From Bacteroidaceae bacterium (GTDB taxonomy: Bacteria > Bacteroidota > Bacteroidia > Bacteroidales > Bacteroidaceae), in NCBI GenBank assembly GCA_900770705.1, contig CAAGLF010000063.1, positions 1 to 5,141 of the forward strand: a stretch of DNA of 5,141 nucleotides, written 5' to 3'. This document shows, one piece after another, positions 1-5,141 of this stretch (the first letter of the stretch is position 1; each line of letters starts with the position of its first letter). Below the pieces are notes generated by a model, which saw only the letters and a list, made by a program, of their open reading frames with translations, was not told the origin of the DNA and did not search any database. The position numbers and the translations under genes are program-made.

Positions 1-14
1 AAAACGAGAAATTA

Positions 15-46
15 TTTGTGCGTATGACACGAAATCCCTATCTTTG
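15..46 (+). promoter_or_regulatory. Bacteroidetes-type promoter for the antiterminator operon
   Basis: A TTTG at 15-18 is followed, after 20 bp, by TATCTTTG at 39-46. This matches the Bacteroides primary sigma factor consensus (-33 TTTG, about 19-21 bp, -7 TAnnTTTG) in both sequence and spacing. Transcription would start near position 50, giving a leader of about 250 nt before the first gene. It lies in the most AT-rich part of the region. The match is seen directly; its activity is inferred. Confidence 0.75.
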
Positions 47-52
47 CAAGGT

Positions 53-174
53 AAAACTCGCCACTCTTGCACAGAGTGAAGACTTTTGCCGCACCCCTTT
101 ATCGTCCGCACCGGCCGCCAGTAGCCGCGCTCCCGGCCGCCAGCAGCAGCAAAAGGAAGTACCAGGCGAGTTTT
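53..174. repeat. 10-bp inverted repeat at the leader 5' end
   Basis: AAAACTCGCC (53-62) and its exact reverse complement GGCGAGTTTT (165-174) are separated by 102 bases. The left arm begins at about the predicted transcription start, so in RNA the extreme 5' end could pair with the middle of the leader. The arms do not flank the promoter, so they do not look like the ends of an invertible promoter segment. Confidence 0.55.
111..143 (+). repeat. 11-bp direct repeat in the leader
   Basis: CCGGCCGCCAG occurs at 111-121 and again at 133-143, an offset of 22 bp. The second copy runs into a CAGCAGCAGC tract. The function is unknown; it might be a NusG-family or Rho contact region, or only local duplication. 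Confidence 0.5.
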
Positions 175-304
175 CGGAAGGCTTCGCCACATCCAAACGG
201 AAGCACCTGTAAATCTGGGTTTTATACAATTCAGAAAAGGAGAGAAACATCCTATCCGCTCATTCCGCCCGCTCCCACAGCCCCCTAATGCCCCCGTTCC
301 ACCT

Positions 305-1312
305 ATGCAGAAACCTGTACGCTGGTACGTTCTGAGCCTGCCCCGCACGGCCGCCAAGGCGCGTGAAGACATGGAGGACGCCCTGCGGGAATGCCGGACA
401 GCAGGACTGCCGCCCTTCGAATACTTCAGTCCCACCTTCGTCAAGGTGGTCGAAGGCGAACGCCGCACCATGCCTCTCCTCTTCAACTACGTATTCCTAC
501 GGGCCACGCTGCCCTATGTACGCCAGTTCCGCAGCACACATCCGCGCTACAATCTCATCAGTGCCCGCGAAGCCCGGCCCGACGAACCCTTCCTGTACGT
601 GCCGGACGAAGAAATGGATGTGTTCATCCGTATCGCCAAAGCCTACGGACGCAAGGTGCCCTGCTACGCACCAGACGAAGTGCAGCTGCAAAAGGGAGAC
701 CGCGTCCGCGTCATAGGCGGCACATTCACCGGCATAGAAGGCACCCTGATCAGCCAGCAGGGCAAGGACGGCGGCGTGGTAGTCATAGAGGTAAGCGGCC
801 TCTTCAGCGTCCCTCTCCTCCACCTCCGTCCGCAATACATTGAACTGCTCTCGTTTGCAAAGGAGGGCAGACACCTCTACGACCGCCTCGACAGCTTCCG
901 GCCGAAGGCCCTGCGTGCCATACTGCACCACCTCAGCCCTCAGGGCACCGACGAGAAGGACCGCGCCTCCCTGTCGTACTTCCTGACACGCATGAGCCGC
1001 CTCGACCTCTCCTCCCCCAAAATGCGACCGGCCTACCAGGCCTGCCTGGCCATGGCCTACACCGCCACCGAAGAGACGGAGCAGGCCCGCGAGGCCATAC
1101 GCCTCTGCCGGAAGGAACTGGCGGAAGTGACCAACGCGGCCACACAGCTCTTCATACACACCGCCCTCTATGCCTGCACGCAGGAAGCTGCCCACCTCGC
1201 CGAAGCCCGGCGTCTGGCCCAGTCCCTGCGGCGCAAGCCCCTGTCGAAGCGCGACGCCGTCACCATAGCGGCCCTCAACGAGCTCGAACAGCTCCACAGC
1301 CCCACCCCATAA
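305..1312 (+). CDS. UpxY-type NusG-family transcription antiterminator with long C-terminal extension
   Basis: This 335-residue protein belongs to the NusG/RfaH superfamily, whose members bind RNA polymerase and suppress pausing and termination. The N-terminal NGN domain occupies about residues 5-115, with the RWYVL opening strand (6-10), EYFSPTFVKV (39-48) and a PLLFNYVFLRAT strand (57-68) where NusG has its PLFPGYV motif. The KOW domain follows at about 129-182, with GDRVRVIGGTFTGIEGTL (131-148) and a final strand near HLRPQYIELL. Typical NusG and UpxY proteins stop near here, at about 170-180 residues. This one continues for about 150 residues of predicted helix (roughly 190-330), with cysteine- and alanine-rich helices. 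In Bacteroides capsule loci UpxY is the first gene and is specific to its own operon; the long leader and the sugar-nucleotide genes downstream agree with that. The ATG at 305 is chosen because the NGN domain begins at once after it. Family placement is firm; the role of the extension is unknown. Confidence 0.85.
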   Translation: MQKPVRWYVLSLPRTAAKAREDMEDALRECRTAGLPPFEYFSPTFVKVVEGERRTMPLLFNYVFLRATLPYVRQFRSTHPRYNLISAREARPDEPFLYVPDEEMDVFIRIAKAYGRKVPCYAPDEVQLQKGDRVRVIGGTFTGIEGTLISQQGKDGGVVVIEVSGLFSVPLLHLRPQYIELLSFAKEGRHLYDRLDSFRPKALRAILHHLSPQGTDEKDRASLSYFLTRMSRLDLSSPKMRPAYQACLAMAYTATEETEQAREAIRLCRKELAEVTNAATQLFIHTALYACTQEAAHLAEARRLAQSLRRKPLSKRDAVTIAALNELEQLHSPTP

Positions 1313-1313
1313 G

Positions 1314-1949
1314 ATGACCACCGAAAGCCTGTGCCGCCTCGCGCTGCTACTGCAGCACCTCGACGTGGAGCACTGCCCCACGCCCGATCTGGCCAATGCA
1401 GCCACCGCCCTGGGCGCCGTCTGCCTGACAGCCGGCGTCGACTTCAGCCTGTACGATAGCCTCCCTATGGCCGGGATGGAGCAGGCCCTGCACCGCTACC
1501 ACCGCGAGATCAGCCGCCGCTACAGCCCGAAACTGCCACTCTCCGACCGCGCCCGCCTGCTCGTGGCCGACGGGTTCATACTGACAGAGGCCCTGACCTT
1601 TGCCGACTTCGGCGCCACCGACCGCCTCACCCGGCGGCTCGAAAGCCTGGTGTGCCGCGACATTCCGCCCCGGCTGTGGGCCAGTCCACGGCCGGAATGG
1701 CTCGATGCCGCCCGGCTGCTGTACCGGCTGTGCCCCGACCTCGGGCCCGCCATCGACGCCCTGCTCCCCCAGCCGGCAGACAGCCCGTTCCCGGAGGAAG
1801 CCGCCAGCGTGCCCGCCTCCCTCTACCCCGCCGGCCAGTTCTCGCCGGCCCTGACCCGACAGCTGCACGAGGCCGTGGCCGACTGCCGCCAGCGTTTCGC
1901 CCACGGCCGCCGCCACTTGCTCGACACGCTGCTTACAGAAGCAATATAA
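1314..1949 (+). CDS. Hypothetical helical protein in the UpxZ position
   Basis: I do not recognise this 211-residue protein with certainty. Its ATG follows the upstream TAA after a single base (TAAGATG), so it is almost surely co-transcribed and translationally coupled with the antiterminator. No signal peptide, membrane segment or catalytic motif is visible. It appears soluble and mostly helical, rich in Leu, Ala and Arg, with a Pro-rich linker at about 149-170 (LLPQPADSPFPEEAAS...) and a basic, histidine-containing last helix. In Bacteroides capsule operons the second gene is upxZ, whose product of about 160 residues inhibits UpxY proteins of other loci. Position, size class and a loosely similar stretch (LTAGVDFSLYDS, then LLVADGFILTEAL) would allow a diverged UpxZ, but that comparison is from memory. 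It could equally be a lineage-specific partner of the antiterminator. Confidence 0.7.
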   Translation: MTTESLCRLALLLQHLDVEHCPTPDLANAATALGAVCLTAGVDFSLYDSLPMAGMEQALHRYHREISRRYSPKLPLSDRARLLVADGFILTEALTFADFGATDRLTRRLESLVCRDIPPRLWASPRPEWLDAARLLYRLCPDLGPAIDALLPQPADSPFPEEAASVPASLYPAGQFSPALTRQLHEAVADCRQRFAHGRRHLLDTLLTEAI

Positions 1950-1975
1950 ACACATCTCCCATAGCGTCAAAGTAT

Positions 1976-3172
1976 ATGAAAACCGTAATGCTCGTCTTCG
2001 GCACCCGGCCGGAGGCTATCAAGATGGCTCCCCTGGTGCGGCAGTTTCTCGCCCAGCCTGAGGAGTTCCGTACCGTAGTGTGTGTCACGGGCCAGCACCG
2101 GGAAATGCTGGACCAGGTGCTCAGCATCTTCGACATCCGCCCCGACTTCGACCTGAACATCATGCAGCAGGGGCAGGACCTCTACGACGTGACCGCTCGC
2201 GTGCTCTGCGGCATGCGGCCCATACTGGACGAAGTGAAGCCCGACGCAGTGCTCGTGCACGGCGACACCACCACCAGCACGGCGGCTGCCCTGGCGGCAT
2301 TCTACCGGCAGATACCCGTGGGCCATGTGGAAGCCGGCCTGCGGACACACAATATATATAGCCCCTGGCCCGAGGAGATGAACCGCCAGCTGACCGGCCG
2401 CATTGCCACATGGCACTTCGCACCCACGCCCCTGAGCCGCGACAACCTGCTGCGCGAGGGCATACCGGCTGCGGCAGTGAGCGTGACGGGCAACACCGTG
2501 ATCGACGCCCTCTACCTCGTAGTCGACAAGATAAAGAGCCAGCCCGAACTGCAGACCCGCCTGAAGGCAGAGCTGGCCCGCGCCGGCTACGACACCGACC
2601 GCCTGCAGAGCCCGCGCCGGCTGGTGCTCATCACGGGCCACCGCCGCGAAAACTTCGGCGACGGCTTCCGCTCGATGTGCCGGGCCATCAAGGCACTGAC
2701 GGAACGCTTCCCCGACACAGACTTCGTATATCCCATGCACCTAAACCCCAACGTGAGGCGCCCCATCCGCGAAGTCTTCGGCGAAGACCTGCAGGGCCCG
2801 GGCAACATGTTCTTCATCGAGCCGCTGGAATACCTGAGCTTCGTGTACCTGATGGAGAAGTCGGCCGTAGTGCTTACCGACAGCGGCGGCATTCAGGAAG
2901 AAGCACCGGGACTGGGAAAGCCCGTGCTCGTCATGCGCGACACGACGGAACGTCCCGAAGCCCTGGAGGCCGGCACGGTGCGGCTGGTGGGTACGGACTA
3001 CGACACCATCGTCCGCGAGACCGCCCGACTGCTGGAAGACGCGGCCTGGTACGACCGCATGAGCCGCGCCGTCAACCCCTATGGCGACGGCAAGGCCTGC
3101 CCGCGCATAGCACAGACGCTGGCAGAGGCCGGGCCCGCTGCCGGCGAAGATGGAGCCAAGTATCGGCCATAA
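1976..3172 (+). CDS. wecB: UDP-N-acetylglucosamine 2-epimerase (non-hydrolysing)
   Basis: This cytoplasmic enzyme of 398 residues interconverts UDP-GlcNAc and UDP-ManNAc. The full set of family motifs is present: GTRPEAIKMAPL (9-20), VTGQHREMLDQV (37-48), HGDTTTSTAAA (95-105, Asp97), HVEAGLRT (117-124, Glu119), PEEMNR (132-137, Glu133), ITGHRREN (219-226, His222) and TDSGGIQEEAPGLGKPVLVMR (301-321, where the nucleotide binds). The acidic residues and the histidine match those needed for catalysis in E. coli WecB. The frame stays open far upstream, but GTRPEA lies eight residues after the ATG at 1976, as in relatives, so that start is correct. It follows the previous gene by 26 bp and supplies the substrate of the downstream dehydrogenase. 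The last dozen or so residues (GPAAGEDGAKYRP) are encoded by the start of a 22-bp tandem repeat and are probably not part of the conserved fold. The names mnaA and wbpI are used for the same activity elsewhere. Confidence 0.95.
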   Translation: MKTVMLVFGTRPEAIKMAPLVRQFLAQPEEFRTVVCVTGQHREMLDQVLSIFDIRPDFDLNIMQQGQDLYDVTARVLCGMRPILDEVKPDAVLVHGDTTTSTAAALAAFYRQIPVGHVEAGLRTHNIYSPWPEEMNRQLTGRIATWHFAPTPLSRDNLLREGIPAAAVSVTGNTVIDALYLVVDKIKSQPELQTRLKAELARAGYDTDRLQSPRRLVLITGHRRENFGDGFRSMCRAIKALTERFPDTDFVYPMHLNPNVRRPIREVFGEDLQGPGNMFFIEPLEYLSFVYLMEKSAVVLTDSGGIQEEAPGLGKPVLVMRDTTERPEALEAGTVRLVGTDYDTIVRETARLLEDAAWYDRMSRAVNPYGDGKACPRIAQTLAEAGPAAGEDGAKYRP

Positions 3173-3259
3173 TGAGGCCAAGCACTGGACAAGCCGGGGC
3201 CCATCTTCGGCCACAATGGGGCCAAGCTTCCGCCACACCCGGGCCCACTGCCCGCAGCG
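3128..3259 (+). repeat. Degenerate 22-bp tandem repeat spanning the wecB stop codon
   Basis: Units of 22 bp can be laid out from 3128, 3150, 3172, 3194, 3216 and 3238. The core ATGRRGCCAAG appears at 3150-3160, 3172-3182 and 3216-3226; units at 3128, 3194 and 3238 carry a variant core, GGGCCC followed by a weaker match. The strongest pair is 3163-3183 against 3207-3227, with 19 of 21 bases identical. The unit length is not a multiple of three, so copies inside the gene are read in different frames. The wecB TAA (3170-3172) is formed at the junction of two units. Beyond 3259 the pattern fades into GC-rich sequence. Confidence 0.7.
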
Positions 3260-3335
3260 GCAGGCGGCAAGCCCCGGCAGACTGGCCCCACACGCACCCC
3301 CACACCACAGTATTCATCCTAAAAACACATAGAAA
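3173..3335 (+). other. Structured 163-bp gap between wecB and wecC
   Basis: No gene is supported here. Besides the tandem repeat, pairable arms are visible: TGGGGCCA (3217-3224) with TGGCCCCA (3283-3290); GCCGGGGC (3193-3200) with GCCCCGGC (3271-3278); and a small hairpin CTGCC (3248-3252)/GGCAG (3259-3263). No T-run follows any of them, so this is not a classical terminator, but a folded RNA could cause pausing or alter the ratio of the two enzymes. The final 35 bases, before the wecC start, turn AT-richer and hold no TAnnTTTG element, so wecC probably depends on the upstream promoter. Confidence 0.5.
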
Positions 3336-4559
3336 ATGATCAACGTAATCGGACTGGGCTACATCGGACTGCCCACTGCCCTCATGATGGCCTCGCACGG
3401 AGTAGAGGTAGTAGGGACGGACTATAACCAGAAACTGGTGGACACCCTCAACGCCGGCCGCACCACCTTCAAGGAAGAAGGACTGGACGAACTCTTCCAG
3501 GCCGCCGTGAAGGCAGGCATCAAGTTCACCACCGAATACCAACAAACGGATATGTATATCGTGTCCGTGCCCACACCCTACGACAAGTTCTCCAAGAAAG
3601 TGGACGCCTGCTACGTGGTGGCCGCCATCAAGGAAGTGATGAAGGTATGCCCCAAGGGAGCCACCGTGGTGGTGGAATCCACCGTAAGCCCGGGCACGAT
3701 GGACAACTTCGTGCGCCCCGTCGTCGAGGAAAACGGCTTCAGGATAGGCGAAGACCTCCATCTCGTGCACGCCCCCGAACGCATCATCCCCGGCAACATG
3801 GTGTACGAACTCCTGCACAACAACCGCACCATCGGCGCCGACAGCCGCGAAATCGGCGAAAAGGTGAAGCAATGCTACGCCAGCTTCTGCCAGGGAGAGA
3901 TAGTAGTGACCGACATCCGCAGCGCCGAAATGACCAAAGTGGTGGAGAACACCTTCCGCGCCGTCAACATCGCCTTTGCCAACGAACTGGCCCGCATCTG
4001 CCGTCACGACAATATGGACGTCTACGAAATCATCCGCATCTGCAACATGCACCCGCGCGTGAACATCTTGCAGCCCGGCCCCGGCGTAGGCGGCCACTGC
4101 ATTAGCGTCGACCCGTGGTTCCTCGTAGGAGACTATCCACGGCTGGCCAAGGTGATCGACGAATCGATGAAGACCAACGACAGCCAGCCCGAATTCGTGC
4201 TCAACCGTATCCACGAAATCATGAAAGAGAACCACATCGCCGACAACCGCCGCGTGGGACTCTACGGACTGACCTACAAGGAGAATGTGGACGACTACCG
4301 GGAAAGCCCCACCCTGCAAATGCTGGAACTGCAGGAACGCCACCTGGCCCGACCCCTGAAGTGCTACGACCCCTTCCTCGAAGGCCAGCACATCGCCACC
4401 AACCAATACGACAACTTCGACGACTTCCTGTCCGGAATCGACCTCGTGGTCATTATGGTCAAGCACGACCACATCCGCCACAACTGGGACAAGCTGCGCG
4501 GAAAAGTCATACTCGACTGCTTCAACATCTGCCCGCTCGAAGGAGTCTACCACATCTGA
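3336..4559 (+). CDS. wecC: UDP-N-acetyl-D-mannosamine dehydrogenase
   Basis: This 407-residue cytoplasmic enzyme of the UDP-glucose/GDP-mannose dehydrogenase family oxidises UDP-ManNAc to UDP-ManNAcA with two NAD+. The N-terminal Rossmann fold starts at residue 3, with GLGYIGLP (6-13) and an acidic residue at the end of strand two in GTDYN (27-31). Next come SVPTPYD (77-83), ESTVSPGTMD (114-123) and HAPERIIPGN (145-154). The central domain has the Lys201/Asn205 pair (TKVVENTF) and the catalytic cysteine Cys255 in PGPGVGGHCISVDPW (247-261). The C-terminal domain has GLTYKENVDDYRESPT (311-326). Length is normal. The preceding epimerase makes its substrate, which favours ManNAc over glucose or GlcNAc as the sugar; exact specificity is inferred. 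An A-rich tract precedes the ATG and no Shine-Dalgarno is present, as is usual in Bacteroidetes. By eye its codons are less GC-rich than those of the epimerase. Confidence 0.92.
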   Translation: MINVIGLGYIGLPTALMMASHGVEVVGTDYNQKLVDTLNAGRTTFKEEGLDELFQAAVKAGIKFTTEYQQTDMYIVSVPTPYDKFSKKVDACYVVAAIKEVMKVCPKGATVVVESTVSPGTMDNFVRPVVEENGFRIGEDLHLVHAPERIIPGNMVYELLHNNRTIGADSREIGEKVKQCYASFCQGEIVVTDIRSAEMTKVVENTFRAVNIAFANELARICRHDNMDVYEIIRICNMHPRVNILQPGPGVGGHCISVDPWFLVGDYPRLAKVIDESMKTNDSQPEFVLNRIHEIMKENHIADNRRVGLYGLTYKENVDDYRESPTLQMLELQERHLARPLKCYDPFLEGQHIATNQYDNFDDFLSGIDLVVIMVKHDHIRHNWDKLRGKVILDCFNICPLEGVYHI

Positions 4560-4575
4560 CGCACACACCCCAACC

Positions 4576-4606
4576 ATGCAGGAAGGCCCGCCACCTTCCT
4601 GCATTT
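4576..4606 (+). terminator. Intrinsic-type terminator after wecC
   Basis: ATGCAGGAAGG (4576-4586) and CCTTCCTGCAT (4594-4604) form a perfect 11-bp stem with a 7-base loop, beginning 17 bp after the wecC stop. The following T-tract is short and interrupted (TTTCCCTCCT), so termination may be partial. Position and stem strength make this the likely end of the operon. Confidence 0.8.
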
Positions 4607-4696
4607 CCCTCCTCCAGCCCCGCCTACCCGCCAGAATTTGCAATCCCGCAGCACACATTTCGCCCGAAAAAAGCACCGGGGCAGTGCACTTTTCCG

Positions 4697-4704
4697 TATA
4701 TTTG
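4697..4704 (+). promoter_or_regulatory. Probable -7 promoter element of the P-loop gene
   Basis: TATATTTG matches the Bacteroidetes -7 consensus TAnnTTTG exactly. No TTG/TTTG stands at the expected distance upstream, so only half of the promoter is convincing. The transcript would start near 4711 and give a leader of about 60 nt opening with a small hairpin, GCCAC (4712-4716)/GTGGC (4722-4726). Its location after a terminator and before a start codon supports the call. Confidence 0.55.
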
Positions 4705-4772
4705 CCACAACGCCACCCCCTGTGGCACCTCGGACTGAACTACTGAAGCCTCAGACACAAACCCATATCCCA

Positions 4773-5141
4773 ATGAGAATCATTGCACTTTATGGCCGGG
4801 GCCGGTGCGGCAAAAGCGAGACCCTGCTCCATCTGAAAGACATGCTCCGCACCGTCGGGACCCTGCTTTCCCATCCACAACCCTGGGAGAAAGACTCGAA
4901 GAAGACATTCCGCTACCACGACCAGACCATCTGCGTCACTCCCGGCGGGGACAACCTGCCCATCATTCAGGCCAACCTCGCCTACCTCGAACAGGAAAAG
5001 GGCGACATCCTCGTCACGGCAGCCCGCACAAGAGGCGCAGGCGTAGACCGCCTCAACCGCTACGCCCACGACCACGGCATACAAGTGGAGTGGGTAAAGA
5101 AGGCCTACGACGACGCACTCCCGCCCCACGAACAGGACAAC
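4773..5141 (+). CDS. P-loop NTPase of unknown function (3' end outside window)
   Basis: The frame from the ATG at 4773 is open to the window end, giving the first 123 residues. The N-terminus is a hydrophobic strand followed by a Walker A loop, GRGRCGKS (8-15), then Glu16-Thr17 and a helix: a classic nucleotide-binding start. A second hydrophobic strand, DILVTAARTRG (78-88), could hold the Walker B or sensor region, though no clear hhhhD/E motif is seen. No signal peptide or membrane segment is visible. It probably binds ATP or GTP; the specific role cannot be read from this fragment. It has its own promoter element and lies beyond the terminator, so it is probably not part of the sugar-nucleotide operon. 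Confidence 0.75.
   Translation, partial: MRIIALYGRGRCGKSETLLHLKDMLRTVGTLLSHPQPWEKDSKKTFRYHDQTICVTPGGDNLPIIQANLAYLEQEKGDILVTAARTRGAGVDRLNRYAHDHGIQVEWVKKAYDDALPPHEQDN

Larger units (their letters stand above)
50..304 (+). promoter_or_regulatory. Long structured 5' leader of the antiterminator operon
   Basis: No convincing gene lies here: the open frames lack ATG starts and resemble nothing known. Visible structure: a 6-bp stem with 5-base loop at 62-67/73-78; a perfect 10-bp inverted repeat at 53-62 and 165-174; an 11-bp direct repeat at 111-121 and 133-143; and a short alternative pairing GGCGA (165-169) with TCGCC (184-188) that would compete with the 10-bp pairing. In Bacteroides, UpxY proteins act on the 5' leader of their own operon to stop early termination, so a long leader ahead of a UpxY-like gene fits that role. 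No hairpin followed by a T-run is visible, so any early termination would have to be Rho-dependent or pause-based. The regulatory role is inferred. Confidence 0.5.

Noticed and set aside
1..174. Invertible (phase-variable) promoter as in Bacteroides fragilis capsule loci
   Set aside because: The inverted repeat lies wholly downstream of the promoter and does not flank it, and no sequence like the known ARACGTTCGT recombination site is visible. A left arm beyond the window start cannot be excluded.
235..244. Shine-Dalgarno-like AAAAGGAGAG
   Set aside because: No start codon lies at a suitable distance; the first gene starts about 60 bases further on, and this lineage rarely uses such sites.
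18..288. Small open frames in the leader
   Set aside because: They start only at GTG or TTG, overlap one another, and give low-complexity peptides with no leader-peptide features.
1652..1975. N-terminal extension of the epimerase frame
   Set aside because: The frame is open only because GC-rich sequence lacks stops. The real gene 1314-1949 covers this stretch, and the family's GTRPEA motif begins right after the ATG at 1976.
3128..3259. CRISPR array
   Set aside because: Units are directly adjacent 22-bp degenerate copies without unique spacers, and partly lie in a coding sequence.
3217..3290. Intrinsic terminator between wecB and wecC
   Set aside because: Pairable arms exist, but they are far apart and no T-run follows.
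3072..4676. Long open frame (534 codons) on the minus strand
   Set aside because: It lies antisense to wecC, whose motifs are complete; the translation is low-complexity Val/His/Gly-rich sequence typical of a shadow frame.

Overview
The window looks like a chromosomal piece from a GC-rich member of the Bacteroidales. Two things point there. The first gene encodes a NusG-family antiterminator of the UpxY type, which in Bacteroides sits at the head of capsular-polysaccharide operons. Non-coding stretches also carry the Bacteroidetes -7 promoter element TAnnTTTG (39-46 and 4697-4704), and starts lack Shine-Dalgarno sequences at the usual place. I cannot name the genus; base composition is clearly richer in G+C than in most Bacteroides.

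Layout, all genes on the + strand. 1-304: promoter (TTTG, 20 bp, TATCTTTG) followed by a leader of about 250 nt containing a perfect 10-bp inverted repeat, a small hairpin and an 11-bp direct repeat. 305-1312: UpxY/NusG-like antiterminator with a long extra helical C-terminal half. 1314-1949: unrecognised protein starting one base after the antiterminator stop, in the place where UpxZ usually lies. 1976-3172: UDP-N-acetylglucosamine 2-epimerase (wecB type). 3128-3259: degenerate 22-bp tandem repeat that begins inside the 3' end of the epimerase gene and runs through most of the following gap. 3336-4559: UDP-N-acetyl-D-mannosamine dehydrogenase (wecC type). 4576-4606: strong hairpin terminator. 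4697-4704: promoter element. 4773-5141: start of a P-loop protein, cut by the window end.

The four genes from 305 to 4559 form one likely operon. The two enzymes catalyse consecutive steps: UDP-GlcNAc to UDP-ManNAc, then to UDP-ManNAcA, an activated acidic sugar used in capsule, O-antigen or enterobacterial-common-antigen-like glycans. The antiterminator at the front would be expected to carry RNA polymerase through the structured leader and the repeat-rich gap between the two enzymes. Unusually, the operon appears to end at a terminator directly after wecC, with no glycosyltransferase, flippase or polymerase gene in view.

I found no clearly new system. The best leads are the extended antiterminator plus its unknown partner, the 22-bp repeat across the epimerase stop codon, and the structured leader.
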